Positions 10,201 to 25,200 of a stretch of 64,000 nucleotides of DNA are shown piece by piece. Under the pieces are notes generated by a model. The model was not told where the DNA came from. It saw nothing but the letters and a program-made list of their open reading frames with translations, and made no database searches. The DNA lies in contig JAFKJK010000015.1 of assembly GCA_017306015.1 (NCBI GenBank), forward strand, positions 1 to 64,000, written 5' to 3'. How positions within the stretch are numbered: the first letter of the stretch is position 1; every line of letters starts with the position of its first letter. Source of the DNA: Propionibacteriaceae bacterium (GTDB lineage Bacteria > Actinomycetota > Actinomycetes > Propionibacteriales > Propionibacteriaceae). A program made the translations under genes and the position numbers.

Positions 10201-13200
10201 GTCCCCGGCCCCGGTGAGCACGGTGTGCGGCACCGCGATGCCCCGGACGGCGATCCGGTCGCTGCCGTCGCCGGTGACCAGGACGACCCGGTCGACGCCG
10301 TAGGTGATCGTGACCGGCGCCTGGCCGAAGATGCTCGCCTGCAGCTGGCCGGTGGTGATCACCACGTCGTCGCGGACGCTGGTGCCGTAGACGCTCAGCG
10401 TGTCGGTGCCACCGCCGCCGGCGATGGCCACCCGGGCGCCGGCGGCGTTCAGCAGCTCCACCCGGACGCTGTCGTCGCCGTCGGCGAGGTTGAGGGTGAC
10501 GGTGCCGGTCCAGGCCTGCGCCGTCCGGCTGGTGCTGCCGATCGCGACCGTCCCGTCGCCGTCGCCGATCAGGACGACGTTGTTCGCGGCGGTGCCGTTC
10601 AGCACGGCGACCTCGAAGATGCCGTTCAGGCTCTCCACGGTGGTGGCGCTGGAGAAGTCGGTCCCGGAGGCGGCGACCGTGCCCATCACCAGCAGGTTGT
10701 CGTACAGCCCGGCGCCGCTGTCCACCGTCTCGACCAGGGTGTCGGTGCCGCCGGCGTCGATGAAGGTGTCCACCCCGGCGCCGCCGGTGACGGTGTCGTC
10801 GCCGAGCCCCGAATCGATCACGTCCGCGAACGGCGAGCCGACGATCGTGTCGTTGCCCGAGCCGCCGACCAGCCGCAGCGCGGCGAGATCGGACGCCACC
10901 GCGGCGGCCGAGATGACGTCGTTGCCGGCTCCGGCGTCCACGACGACGGTGTCGCCGTCGGCCCGGGACGGGTTGACGCCGAGCACCGTGTACCCGCCGG
11001 TCACGATCTGGATCGCCGCCGGGTCGTTGGCGGTGTTCGTGTCGCTGCCGTCGTCGTAGCGGGTGCTGGAGAGGGTGAAAGTGTCGGCGCCGGACGTTCC
11101 GTTCACGATCAGCTTGTCCGCGCTGCCGCTGCCGAGGAGCACGACCAGCTGGATCAGGCCGGACCCGCTCAGGCTGTTCACGGTGATGGTGTCGGCACCG
11201 GCGCCCGCGTCGAGGATGACGTTCTCGATGTTGTCGACCGTCCGGGTGGTGCCGTTCCCGGTGAAGGTGAGCGCCGACCCGTTGTAGCCGACCACCATCG
11301 TGTCCGCGCCGCCGGTCAGGGTGAAGGACGCGCCGTCGGTGCCGGTGCCGCCGTCGATGGTGGTGGCGACGGCACCGTTGAAGGTGGCCTCCATCGTGTC
11401 GTCCCCGGCACCGCCGTACATCGCGGCGGTGTTGCCGTTCCCGACGAGCCGGTCGGCGCCGTTGCCGCCGTTCAGGGTGACGCGGCCGGTGCCGGAGTGG
11501 ATCAGCACGTCGTCCCCGTCGTCCCCGTTCACAGTGGCCTGGCCGCTCCCTCCGACGGCCAGGATGTCGTTGCCGGCGCCGCCGTTCAGGGTGGCGGTGC
11601 CGGAGCCGTTGTAGGTCAGGCGATCGTCGTCGCCCTCGCCGTAGAGGGTGACCGGGACGAGGACGGAGCCGTCCACGTCCACCACGTCCTCGCCGGCGCC
11701 GAGGTAGCCGACGATGCCGGTGACGCCGGTGTAGGTGTTGGTGCGCCCGAACGCGGTCACCTGGATCGTCGCGTTGTCCGCCGTCCCGCCGGTCTGCTTG
11801 ATCTGGTAGCTCTCGTCGGTCTCCTCGGTCGCGATGTTGCGCAGCCCGGCCCGGGCGCCGGTGTTCAGGTTGAGGGTGCCGCCGGTCCAGGAGTGGTTCG
11901 CGGTGGTCTCGCCGTCCCGCCCGGCGAGGTACGTCGGCACCGGGATCTGGATGTAGCCGAGGGTGAAGTGGGCGGTCTTGCGGAAGGTCCAGAACAGGAA
12001 CTTGATCCGGATCTCGATGCTCAGCTCGACCTTCACCCGGCCACCTGCGCTGGGGTCGCCGGTGTCGAGGCGGAAGGACGCGGTGATGCCCGCGCCGGCG
12101 ATCGTGAAGCCGAACGCCCGCACCGACACGTCCGCCGACAGCGACAGGCTGAATACGTAGGTGTTCGGGTGGTCCGGGTCGGACGCCGGCCGGTGGATCG
12201 AGGAGATGTGGAAGCCGAAGTCGCCGCGGATGCCGAAGGAGTCCGACCCGATCTGCAGGTAGCCGGACAGGTCGACGGTGAAGTTGCCGTCGGAGTCCAG
12301 CGACAGCGAGCCGCTCATCCCGGCCAGCCCGAACAGGTCGAGGGTCGCCCGGGCGCTCAGCCGCCAGGTGTCGCCGGTGACGTCGATCCGGAACGCGGCG
12401 TCCAGGTTGATGATCTTCAGCAGGCTGACCTTGCCGGTCAGCTGCAGCGTGAAGCTCTTGGCCGGCAGCCCGAGCAGGCTGGAGCCGGCGGTGTTGACGG
12501 AGAGCTTGCCGGCCGCCTCGATGGTGAAGATGTCCGCGTCCGCGCGGGCCGAGACGTCCAGGATCATGGCGAATCCGGCGGCCTGGACGGCTGCGGCGCC
12601 GGACGCGCGGAACGTGAGCGGCCCGAGCGCGAAGTCCAGCACGAACGCCAGCTGGAAGCCGGCCGGCGAGACGGTGATGTCGACCGAGCCGTGCGCGTGG
12701 GTCAGGATCAGCGTCACGTCGGCGTCGATGTGGAAGCTGAATCCGACCGGGATGGTCGCGGTGCCCAGGGTCGCGCTCGACCCGGTGGTGTTGATCGAGA
12801 CCGCCGCGCTGCCGCTGATGCTCAGCCCGATGCCGTCGCCGAAGCCGGCGGCGAGGCTGAGGTTGACATTCGCCACCAGGCCGCGCGAGTTGATGGTGAA
12901 GCCCGTGTTGGTCAGGGTGAGCGACCCGAGCGGGCCGAGTTGCAGCGACCCGTCGACGACCAGGCTCAGCTCACCGGGAGCGAACGTGAAGGTGACCTTG
13001 CCGCGGATGGTCAAGGTGTTCAGCAGGACCAGGTCGCCGACCAGGAACAGCTTGACGCCGGACGGCACGGTCACGGTCTCCGACAGCAGGTTGCCGGAGA
13101 CGTCGCGGACGAAGCCGGTGACGTTGCCGAGGCTGTCCCTGGACACCTTCAGCGTGTCCGCGTCCATCGCCGTGCCGAACGTGTTCACCTGGAGGATCAG

Positions 13201-16200
13201 CTCGCTGTTGAACTTCACCCCCGGGATGGAGTTGCTGCTCAGCGCCAGCTGGATGTACCCGACGACGCCGGTCATGCTGCCCGCGTAGGCCGCCAGCGAC
13301 ACCTGCCCGGTGACGGCTCCGAGGAACGGGATCGAGCCGCCGACCGCGCCGAACACCTTGAGGTGCGCCCCGGAGCCCGAGCCCGCAGCCTCGATGCTGA
13401 GGTAGCCGGTCAGGTTGATCACGCCCAGGATCGTCAGCTGCACCTGGACGGTGACCTTGATGTAGACCTCGGCCGCCGCGGCGACGCCGGGGTCGCTGCC
13501 GGTGAGGCCCGGTGCCGCCTGGTAGACGACGATCGTGGTCGGGTCGCCGGGCTTGAGCAGCGGCACGAACGCGTCCGGGATCGTGAAGGTCTGCCGGGTG
13601 CGGGTGGTGTTGAACATGATCGACACCGAGCCGGACGCGGAGAACGCGTCGAGGTTCGGCAGGCCGATCCCGACGCCGGCGGCGACGGTGAGGCTGCCGG
13701 CGACGCCGGAGTGGGCCAGGTCTGCGGGGTTGATCACGACGAACAGGACGCCGGTGACCGAGCCATAGGTGAGCCGGGCGGAGCCGCTGCCGAAGCTCAG
13801 CGAGCCGGTCAGGTACATCTGCACGGTCGGGATCGGCGTGCCCTGGATCGACAGGTAGATGCCGCCCTGGAGCCGGAACAGCTCCACGTTCGTTGTCGGG
13901 ACGCTGACGATCAGCTGGCCGGCCAGTTCGAGGCCGAAGCTGTACGGGTTCAGCGTGTACGTCCGGGTCAGGTCGGCGCCGCCGTCCCCGAGCCCGGGCA
14001 GGGTGAGCGTCTCGACGTGGGTGGTCCCGGTGAGGTTGACCTGGAGCGTGCCCTTGACGCTGGCCGTGATGCCGTACGGCTCCAGCGCCGACAGGTTGGT
14101 CTGGACGGTGGCGACGCCCCAGAACTGCGGGACGCTCGCGCTCGGGTCGCCCATGTCGAGGATGAACCGCCCTGCCGTCGCGCCGACCGTGCCGAGCTTG
14201 TAGATCGACAGCTGCCCGGAGAACGTCAGGATGAACACCTTGCGGTTGGGGTCGATCTCGAGCGTGACGTTGGCCTTCAGGTCCAGCAGCGGCTCGCTGG
14301 TCAGCCCGGCCGCCTGGAGCTGGATGCCGCCGGACAGCTCGATGTAGAACGACTGCGCCCGGGCGATGAGCTTGACGGTGCTGGCCGAGCCGGTGCCGGC
14401 GTTGCCGGCCGCGTCCGTCCACGCGCCGAGGGTGACGGTGGCCGTCCCGACCGCCAGCGAGCCGGTGAAGAAGTAGCGCACGGTGTGGTCGCCGAGGGCG
14501 ATGGCGTGGGCGCCCGGGTTGCCGGCGTCGTAGGCGACCATGGTCAGCCCGGACGCGCCGGCGCCGGTCACGGTGAGCCCGAGCCGGGCCAGCGCGGCCA
14601 GGTCGAGCGCGCCGACACCGGAGAACTTCACGTCGAACCAGACGACCGCGACCGGATCGGTGTTGGTGAGGTACGTCTGGCCGGTGCCGAGATCGCCGCT
14701 CGCGAGCGTGTCGCCGTAGGTGTTCCGCCAGGAGCCCGCGATCGGGGTGAGCACCCAGGCCGGCGTCCCCGGCGTCGGGTCGTCCCAGCCGAAGAAGTAG
14801 CGGTAGGTGCTGCCGCTGACCAGCACCGGGGTGCCGATGAACGTGACGGCCCGGCCGTTGCGGGTGAGGGTGAACTCCGGCGCCGAGTCGGTGATCGTGG
14901 ACGCGTCCACCGCGTAGTTCTTGATGTCGGAGAAGGTGACGTCCACGTAGCCGCGGCTGTTGAAGACGCCGGCGTCGATGACCTGGCCGTTCACCGGCGA
15001 GGAGATGGCGGAACTCGGCCGGACCAGGGTGAAGGTCTGGCTCGCCTCGGCGTTGCGGACGCCGCCGTCATCGGAGAAGCTGCCGGCGACGTAGGTGATG
15101 GTGTAGGTGCCCGGGGTGAGGGTGGCGGTGAACGGGAACCGCCAGGTGTTCGTCGTGCCCACCCGGACGGGGGCGCCGAGCGCGATCTGGTTGCCCGCCG
15201 CGTCGGTCAGGACGACCTCGCCGCCGCCGATGCTGGTCGGGTCGAGCAGGTGGCCGGCGGACGGCCGGAAGGTGATCTCGAGGTACTTGGCCGCGTTCAC
15301 CGTGTCGACGCCCAGCGAGGTGCCGGCGGCGAAGTCGGCGGTCGCACCGACGACGGTGAAGCTGCTGGTGGTGCTCCAGTCGGGTGGGTCGTGGCCGGCG
15401 TTCGCGACCTGCTCCCACAGCTTGAGGGTCACGGTCACCGCGCCGACGGCGAAGCTGCCGGTGAGCAGGTAGCGGTAGGTGTTGCCGGAGATCCAGACCG
15501 GGCTGCTGCCGGACAGGATCGCGGCCGTGCCCACCCCGGGGCCGCCGAGGACCAGCTGGGCGCCGATGGCGCTGAAGGTGAAGCTGGTTCCGGCGGGCGG
15601 CACGAAGGTGACGTCGATGTACCCGGTCGCGGAACCGCTGACGGTGATCGTCTCCGGCTGGACGTTGGCCGAGCCGTAGCCGTCGGCGACCGTCTCGGCG
15701 ACCGCACCGCTGGCCGCGGTCACGTCGATCGAGACCGCGTCGGTGCCGCTGACCGGGAAGGTGCCGGACAGGGTGACCGGCACGCCGACGACGGTGTCGC
15801 TGATCCTGGTGAGCGCCCGGCTGGTGTCGAGGGTGATCGAGAAGCCGCCGTCGACGTACAGCTGGACGCCGGGCTGCGCCGCGTCGGCGTCGACGATGCC
15901 GGACGTGAGCATCGCCAGCACCGACGCCGGGTCGACGTCCCCGTCCAGCGCCAGCGCGAGCATCGAGGCGCCGCCGGCCGAGCTGGTCAGGGAGATGACG
16001 CCGATCCGCCGGGCGGCCACCGTCCGGTACGACCAGGAGCCGGGGAGTGCTGTCAGCGTGACCGTTCCGGCCGCAGCCAGGGTGTCGGTCAGCCAGTAGC
16101 GCAGGGTGTAGGTGCTGCAGCTGGTCGGGCTGGCGCAGCCGGTGACGACGCTGATCACGGTCGGCGCCCGGCCGGTGTCCAGGGCCGCCGTGCCGAGGCC

Positions 16201-19200
16201 AGAGCCGGCCAGCGTGAACTCGGCGCCGAGGTCGAGCAGGGACGGCAGGTCCAGCAGCCGGCCGGACGGGGCGGTGAAGGTGACGTCGATCCAGTTCTGC
16301 CAGCCGCGTCCGTTGATCACGTTGAGGTCGACGCTGGCCCCGGCCGTCGGGTCCGAGAGGACGGCCGTGGTCTTCGCGATCTGGAACGACAGCGTGGTCG
16401 CGGCATTGGTCGCGCCGGGCGTGGTGATGCCGGACGCGGTCACGTCCGCGTTCTTCACCGCACCGGCGGCCACGGTGATCGTGATCGTGCCGAGACCGAG
16501 CGCGGAGCCGAGGCCGTAGCGGAAGCGGGTGATGCCCAGGGACGCGGCCGCCGCCGTCAGCAGGTCGGTGGAGGACGTCCCGGTGTAGACGACGACGTTG
16601 CCGGAGCCCAGGTTGTAGACGACGTCCAGCCCGGAGACGGTGAGCGCCGCGAACACGATGCCGGTGTCGGTGGTGATGGCGATCACCGGCGTCACCGTGG
16701 TGACGCTGTGGCCGCTGACCGTCACCGAACCGACGTGGCTCAGGATCCAGGCGTAGTCGAGGGTGGCGCCGGCCGGCGCGGTGTAGCCGAGGTCGACGTA
16801 GGTCAGGCCGCTGGCGCCGGTCGCGTCGGCGGTGCCGCCGTTGGTGCCCGGGCCGGCCAGGCCGGCGGTCGGGGCGGTTGCGGTTGCGGTCGGGTCCGGC
16901 ACGTTCACCACGTCGAAGGTGACCTCGTTGCCACTGGAGTCGCGGAAGCCCATCTTGAGCTTGCCGTACAGGGTGAGCAGCCGGACCTGGTCGGGGATGT
17001 CGGCGAGGAACAGGACGGTGGCGTCCCCCTTGGCGACGTTGGACAGGTCGACGTACAGGCGTCCGGACAGCGACACCTGGTCGGCGGCGAAGTTGAGCTT
17101 GCCGATGATCAGGATCTTGCCATCGGTGGAGATCTTGACGATCACCTGGCCGTTGAACAGCTGCTCGGAGGTGTAGATCGAGTAGATCTTCGCCGAGCCG
17201 GTGATCACCATCGGAGCGGTGAACGCCGCAGCGAAGCCGCTCATCCCCGGGTTGGCCGCGATCGCCTTGGACTGGGCGGCGGTCTGCTGCTGCAGGGACG
17301 CGAGCCACGCGTCCGCGGTCTGGGTGGTCGGCAGGCCGGCCACGGTCGAGCGCAGCGCGAACGGGTCGTCGATGGACGGCAGCGACTTGAAGAACTCCAC
17401 GCCCGCGGCGAAGTCGTTGATCGCCAGGCCGGAGTTCGGTTCGAGGACGATGCCGCCGGGCACCTCGACGCTGATGAAGACCTGCAGCGGGCCGAGCTCG
17501 CTCAGGCCGAGCCGGATGGTGAACCCGGCGAACCCGGCGATCGAGAAGCCGCCCTGCAGGCCCAGGTAGAAGACCCGCTTGGCCACCGGGGTGGTGGTGT
17601 CGAAGGTGCCGATGATGTTGTAGGCGGCGTCCAGCCGAAGGATGCCGCCGACGAGGCCGGCGTTCAGCTCGCCGCCGAACAGCGAGCCGGAGACGGTGAC
17701 GCCGAACGACTGGATGTCGATGACCGGGAACTTGCCCTCGGCCAGCAGGGACGGCTGGATCTTGATGCCCTGCACCGAGCCGGAGAACGTCAGCCCGCCG
17801 AGGCCCTGCAGCCCGGTGACCGACGCGGACAGGGTGAGGACGAAGTCGGCCGGGTTGTTCTGGATGTCGGCCCACTGGATGCCGATCGCGTCGATCCGGA
17901 TCGGCAGCCAGCTCGGCCAGGAGAACGAGTCGCCGGTCGCCGAGCCGACCGCGAGGAAGACGCCGAAGCCGTCCAGCGTCTTGAACTGGCCGTTGCCGGT
18001 CACGCCGAAGTTGCGTCCCTCGCCGGACAGCTTCATCGAGCCGACGGTCACGGTCGCGCCGACCGAGTCGAAGCTGACCATCAGGTCGTCGGTGCCCTCG
18101 GCGCTGGTGTCGAGGACGAAGTCCCGCGCGCTGAGCGTCACGTAGGTGCCCAGGACGATCGACAGGGTGTCGACGTTCAGCTTGAACGCGCTCACCTGGC
18201 CGGCGTCGAAGACGACCGAGATCCGGAACGCCTCGTCGTCCTGGGTTCCGTCCGGACGCTTGTCGTCAGCGGTGTTGCGGTCGGTGATGCTGGCGGTGAA
18301 GCTCTTGCCCGGGAACAGCGTGGCCCCTCCGGTGGCGATGTAGATCTCACCGGAGAACCGCCCCAGCGGGTTCGCCGCGCCGAAGGTGACGCTCAGCCCG
18401 GAGACGCCGACCCGGATGTCGTTGAGTTCGAGCAGGCTGCCGAAGCTGATCTTCGAGCCGGGCGTGCCGGTGGTGGTCAGGCTGTTGCCGGTGGTGGCGC
18501 CGGGGGCGTACTTGAGTTCGGCCGTGCCGATGTCGAAGCCGTTGTCGCGGATCACCAGCCCGGGGATCGTCGTGCCGGTGGCCACATCCACGCTGGTCCT
18601 GCCGACCGGATCGTAGGGACGCAGGCTGCCGGTGACCCCGAACCTGGGCAGCGTGACGGTGAGGGTGTTGATCGTGACCAGCTTCTGGCCGGGCGCAGCC
18701 TTCGGGTCGTAGGTGACGGTCACGCCGGCCGCGGTGAGGTCGAGCAGGCCCGGGATAGTGGCGACCAGCGAGGTGACCCGCAGGGAGAAGGCGCCGGTGG
18801 GCTGGATCCGGACCTTGCCGCTGAGCAGCCCGAACACGTCCACGGCCAGGTCGAACGTGCCCAGGATGCCGAGCAGCTGCACCTGGACGTGGTCGCTGCT
18901 CGCGGTGGTCGTCGACGAGGAACCCTGGCCGAAGTCGAGGGTGGCCAGGTCCAGGCCGAGGGAGATGGTCAGCACGACCATGCCGTCGGAGAACCCGAAG
19001 TCGGCCAGTCCGATGCTGGGACCCTGCAGGGTGAGCGGGCCGAGGCTGATGGCTCCGTTGGACGTCTTCTCCCCCGGCGCGGAGGGGTTCACGGTGAACG
19101 ACTGGGTCTGGGCGGTGGTGTTGTAGTTCTTCCCCCCGGCCGACCCGTCCCCGACGCTGGCGAACCTGGCCGCGGCGAAGGTGACGTTCACGTCCCCCGT

Positions 19201-22200
19201 GGTGAACATCGACACCGCGTTGGCGGTGTTCGCGTCCTGCAGGAAGTAGCGGTAGGTGACCGACGTGGCGGTGGCCGCGGTGCCGGAGACCAGCAGCGGT
19301 GCGCCGCCGACGAGGATCGGGGTGCCGTCGCCGTTGCGCGCCAGGTCGGCCACGCCGGAGCCGGTGATGGTGAACGGGGCGGACGCGGTCTGCAGCAGCG
19401 CCTTGTCGATCGCCGTGCCGTCCAGGCTGGTGTAGGTGACGTCGAGGTACCGCTGGGCGTTGAGCTGGCCGGCCGAGATGCTGCCGCCGTTGCCCGGGCT
19501 GACCAGGACGGCGACCGGGCCGGGCACGGTCTGCGTCCCGGTGCCCGTGCCGAGGGTGGACCGGGAGACCGCGGTGAACCGGATGAACGACTCCGACTCC
19601 CCCTGGGTGGCGTTGCCGGCGTTGTCCTGGAAGCCGCCGGGCAGGAACTTGACGGTGATCAGCCCGGTCTCGGGGATCGCGCCGCTGAGCGCGTACACCC
19701 AGGTGTTGCCGACCCGGGTCGGCGTCCCGTTCACGGTGACGGACGACTTGACGTCCCCCACCCAGAGCTCGAACTCCTGGCCGGGGTCGAGGATGCTGGC
19801 GGTGTCCAGCCCGACGCCGTTCAGGTCGTTGTAGACCACCGCGATGCTGGTCGGCGCGGTCGCCACCACCTGGTTGCGCAGCGGGGTGTCGAGGTCGGCC
19901 GTCGGGAACATCGCGGTCGTGCTGGTCGTGGTGTTCAGCGAGTCGGCGGACGGGAAGAACTCGAAGCCGGTCACCTTGAACGTGCTCAGCCGTAGCCCGC
20001 TGGCCCGGGTGATGCTGAAGGCGCCGTAGCCCATCAGGTTGGCCACCGTGGTGCCGCCGACCTTCACCAGGACGGACGCCGGGTTCACCACCAGGTCGAG
20101 GTCGCCGTTGCGCTGGCGGGTGATGCCGACCGAGCCGGCGATCTGGAAGACGCCGGCGACCGCGATCACCAGGTTGGTCACCTTCAGCGAGAAGCTGTTC
20201 GCCGCCAGCGCCGCCTGGCCGGGCGGGGTGAGCGCGGAGCCGGCGGTGTTCACGGCGAACGAGACCGAGCCGGAGACGGTCAGGCCGTCGAGGCCGAGCA
20301 GGGCGAGCGTGCCGGTGGCCACCATCGCCCAGCCGGCGCCGGCGTTGATGAACGCCATGGTGGCGTTGGTGATCAGCAGCCCGATCGCGTCCGGGTTGAC
20401 GCTGCCGTCGGCGAGCTTGGACGGACCGTTGCCGACGAACAGCTCCATCCCGGTGCCGGAGAAGGTGCCGTCCCCGCCGATGGCGAACTGGCCGGCCCGG
20501 ATCTCCAGGGCGTCCCCGAAGTTGAAGCTGACGTTCTGGGCGATGAACTGGAACACCGTGGTCGCCGGAGCGGTGGGGGCCGGTGCCGAGATCGTGACGC
20601 TGCCCGACCCGACGGCGACGGTCTGCTCGACGGCGACACCGGTGGTGTTGACGACGAACCCGACGGACGCGCTGAGGTCGAAGCCGCCGCCCGCCCCGGA
20701 GACCGAGCCGGTGAGCATGCCGGCGATGCCGCCGGTGCTGGTCGTGGTCGCCGGGCTGCCCGGCCTGGTGATCGCGCCGCGGCTGAACACGATGAGCGCG
20801 CCGGACGCCCCGGAGATGGCCGGCGAGCCGCTGCTCACCGAGCCGCCGGAGATGCTCACGTTCGCCAGCGCGATCCGGGTGACGCTGCCGGTGCCGGACG
20901 TGAGCCGCTCGAAGGCGATGTCGCCGTGGAGGCTGACGGCGCCGCTGATCGTGATGTCCACGCCGGTCGCGGCGATCCGGAGGTACGGGCCCTTGGGCAG
21001 GACCAGCGCCAGCGTCGACGTGCTGCCGTCCGCCCTGGTGAAGCTGACCGAGTCGGCGACGGCGACCGACTGGGTGTTCACCTGCAGGGTGAGGCCGGCG
21101 CTGACGGTGACCGGCAGGCCGACCAGGGCGACATCTCCGCTGAGCTGGCCGGCGTAGCCGGACGGGGTCATCAGGATCGCGCCCTGGCCCCCGGTCAGCC
21201 GCAGGCCGACGTCATCGCCGGTGTCGGACGTGCCGGCGTCGTCGCCGAGGAAGAGCGAGACGGCGGTGAAGCCGAGCCGGACGACCTTCGTGCCGGCCGC
21301 CGTCCGGGTCTGCTCGATCACCACGACGCCGGAGAGCCTCTGCCCGAACAGCGTCAGCGCCGCCGGGCTGTCGGGCAGGCCGACCTGGACCCGCAGCGTG
21401 TTCTTCGGGACGGTCAGCGGGACGCTGACGCTGTTGACCGTGACCGTCCCGGTGACGTCCGCGCTCGTGGTGTTCACCTGGAGCAGGACGGCGGCGGTGA
21501 ACGACAGGCTGCTCAGGCTGGGGGCGGTGATCTCCAGCCCGGCCACCACCGTCCCGGCGATGCCGGCCGGGGTGATCAGCAGCGCGGCGTTCTGCAGCCG
21601 GACGGTAGCGAACGTGGTGCTGCCGTCGCCGAGGGCCAGGCTGGCCTCGGTGATGACCAGGCTGAGCGTGGTGCCGTTCCTGGCGAAGCCGAACGTGCCG
21701 ACCAGCCGCTGACCGCCGGCTTCGAGGGTGACGCCGGTGCCGCTGACCGCGATCCTCGGGGTGCTCCCGGTGGTGTCCAGGCTGACCTGGAAGGCGCCGG
21801 AGAAGGCCACCCCGGGGATGTCGATACCGACGCTGGCGCTGATCGTCCCGGTGACCCCGCCGGTGGCGATCGTCAGCGAGCCGGTGCCGTGGGTGACGGT
21901 GACGTAGTCGCGTCCGCCGCTGCCGAGGCGCAGGGTGAGGTTGGCGATGCCGACCGTGGTGGTGCGGGCGCCGGTGAGGAAGCCGGACGCGTCCACCACG
22001 CCGTCGCTGCGGACGCTCACGTCGGTGCTGAACGTCTGCCCGCCGAAGCTCAGCGACAGCCCGGTGACGGCGACGGCGAGGTAGTCGCCGGCCGGGAGCG
22101 CGAGCCGGGTGGTGGCGCCGCCGAGGGTGAACTGCTCGTTCACCGCGACCGGCCTGGCCTTGCCGCCGGCGACGGCGTGCAGCTGGTTCAGGGTGACCGC

Positions 22201-25200
22201 AACGGTGGCGCTGATCGGGGTGAGGCCGCCGCCGAGGCTGACGGTGGCGGTGGCGCTGATCGTCCCGGCGATGCCGGCCGCGGTGATCAGCAGCAGCGCC
22301 GAGCCGCCCGACAGCCGGACGCCGATGTCGTCGGAGGTGTCGGCCGGGGTGCCGCCGTCCGAGCCGAGGAAGAGACCGACCTCGGTCGCGCCGATCCTCA
22401 GGCTGGAGCCGTCGTCGGCCGTGCCGAGCTTGCCGTCCGGGCCGGCGGTGGTGACCTTCTCGAAGGAGAACACCCCGCCGAGGCTCTGGCCGGCCACGCT
22501 GAGCGCGAGCGGATTGGCGTGGCTGCCCAGCTGGACGCGGACGAAGCTGCCGGCGGGCAGGTCGAGGCCGAGGGCCGCGTTCGTGACCCGGGCCGGGCCG
22601 GTGTTCACCTGGACCTGGACGAAGACGCCACCGGCTCCGATGGAGACCGGCAGGCCGCGGAGCTCCACGGTGGCGCTGAGGCTGGCGGCGATGCCGGCGC
22701 TGGTCAGCAGCAGGGACCCGGAGCCGGCGGTGAGGCTCAGGCCGCGGTCGTCGGTGGTCGCGCTCGTCGGACCGGCGTCGCCGAGGAACAGGGAGACGTC
22801 GCTGGCGCTGATCGAGGTGACCCGCGCGGTGGCCGGGCCGGACTGGCCGATCCAGAAGGTGCCGGACAGGCTCTGCCCGGCGACGGTCAGCGTCACGCCG
22901 GTGCCGCCGACGCGGAAGCGGTTGTTGGCCGGGGTGGCCGAGTCGAGGAACAGGTCGAGGCTGACATCACCGGTGAGGGTGACGTTCGGGACGTTCACGG
23001 CGACGCCGACCGCGAGCGTGCCGGCCATCGTCCTGGTCGCGCCGGCGCCGGTGAAGGTGAAGCTGCCCTGGCCGCCGCTGAGCACGACGAGGTCGGTGCT
23101 GCCGTCGCCGAGCCTCACCGTGACGTCGCTCAGGATGACCCTGGTCGTCGTGCCGGCCTGCTCGAACGCCACCGATCCCCGCAGGGTCTGGCCGAGGACC
23201 GACAGCGTGACCCCGGTTCCGGCGACCCGGACGTACGGACCGGCCCGGACGTCCAGCGAGGTGGTGGTTCCGTTCAGGGTGACCGACTCGGTGACCCGGG
23301 CGTTCGTCCGGTTCACGGTCAGGCCGAACGTGCCGGACGCCGTGACCGAGCTCGGCAGCACGCTGGCCAGGTCCACGGTGCCGGACAGGGTGCCGGCCAG
23401 GCCGGCCGCGGTGACCACGAACACGCCGGCGACGCCGGTCAGGATCGCCGCTCCCCCGTCGCCGAGGCTGAACGATCCGCCGGCGACCGCGATCACCGTC
23501 CGGGTCGAGCCGCTGCTGCTGGTGGCCCTGGTGACGCTGAAGGAGCCGCTCAGCACCGGGCCGCCGAGGGTCAGCGCCAGCCCGGCGCCGGTGAGCCCGA
23601 CGGTGCCGGCGGCGGTGTCGACGGCGAAGCTGAGGCTCGTCCCGGACAGGGTGACGTCCGTGCCGAGGGAGATGCTGAGGTCGGCGACGGTCAGGCTTCC
23701 GGAGAGCCCGTTCGGGGCGAGGACCAGGTCGCCCGTGAGCTCGAGCGAGCCGATCGGGTCGCCGAACGCTGCGGTGACGTCGAGCGTGATCGACGTCGTC
23801 CGTCCGGCCGCCGAGACGGTCTGGACGATCGTGACGGCGCCGACGAGCGAGAACCCGCCGATGGTGAGCGTGACCGGGTCGGCCTGGACGGTGAGGGGGG
23901 ACGCCGCCGACGCCCGGGTGTCGACCTTCAGCACCAGGCCCGCGGAGATGCCGACGCCCGGGATGCCGACGCTGACGGTGCCGGCGATGTCCCCGTACAG
24001 GCCGGCGCCGGTTCCGGAGGCGAGGGTGAGGTTGCCGGTGCCGTTGGTGATCCGGACGACGTCGGTGGTGCCGCTGCCGAAGCCGGCCTGGAGGTTCGCG
24101 AACGCGACGTTGACCACGCCGCCGACGCTGGTGACGGTGACGTCGCCGCTGATCCGCTGGCCGGCGATGGTCAGGGCGACCCCGGTGCCGGCGACCCTGA
24201 AGTAGCCGGTGGTGCCTCCGGCGAGAAGATCGAGGGTCAGCGTGCTGCCGTCCAGCAGCTGCACGGTCTGGTTGACCGCGGCGGCTCCGGAGTTGACCGA
24301 GACCGAGAGGCTGCCGGTGAAGCCGACGCCGGGGACGGCGAGCCTGACGTCGCCGCTGATCGTGCCGGCCAGGCTCGTCGAGGTGAGGGCGAAGACCGCC
24401 GTCCCGTTGGCCAGGGTGACGCCGGCCGAGGCGGTGCCCAGGGTGAACGCGACGTTGGTGGCGACCAGCTGGGACGTGACCGGCGCGGGGGTGCCGGCCG
24501 GTGCGCTCGGGCTCACCGTGCCGACCAGCTGGGAGAAGAAGAAGACGCCGGAGAACGTCTGGCCGCCGACGGTGAGGCTCGCCGGAGCGTCCGCGGTGCC
24601 GAGCTGCAGCCGCAGGGACTGCGCCGGCAGCGTGACGTCGACGCCTGCGGAGATCGTGACGGTCCTGGCGCTGGTCGCGGTGTTGAGCTGCAGCAGGACG
24701 GCACCGCCGGTGAAGGTCACGGCGGTGGTGGTGACCGACAGCGTGCCGGCCAGGGCCAATGCCGTGCCACCGGGCTGGAGGGCGATCGACCCGGAGCTCA
24801 CCGCGACGGTGACCAGCCCGGAGCCGAGGCTGAGGGTCAGCGGCGAGCCGCCCGCCCGCGCGCTGGTGCCGAAGGTGATGGTCAGCCCGGTGTCGGAGGT
24901 CGCGATGCCGAACGTCCCGGTCAGGCTCTGGCCGGCGATCCCGAAGGCGAGGTCTCCGACGACCGAGACGTACGGGCTTGCCGCCGACCCGGTCGGGACG
25001 GGGTCGCCGCCGACGGTCTGTGCCGCGCCGGTGTTGTTGAGCCGGACGGTGACGCTGCCGGAGAGGGTCACCCCGGGGAAGCCGACCAGCTCGATCGCAC
25101 CGGACGTGGAGACCGCGTAGCCGCCGCCTGCGGTGACGGCGGTGAGGCTGGCCACGGTCAGGTAGACGCCCCGGGCGGACGGGTTGCGCGGGCCGGTGCC

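Noticed and set aside
8725..19995. Open frame of about 3,750 codons on the plus strand
   Set aside because: It is antisense to the giant gene. The product is Val/Asp/Gly/Arg-rich with no domains, as expected from reverse-reading Gly/Asp/Thr repeats in GC-rich DNA.
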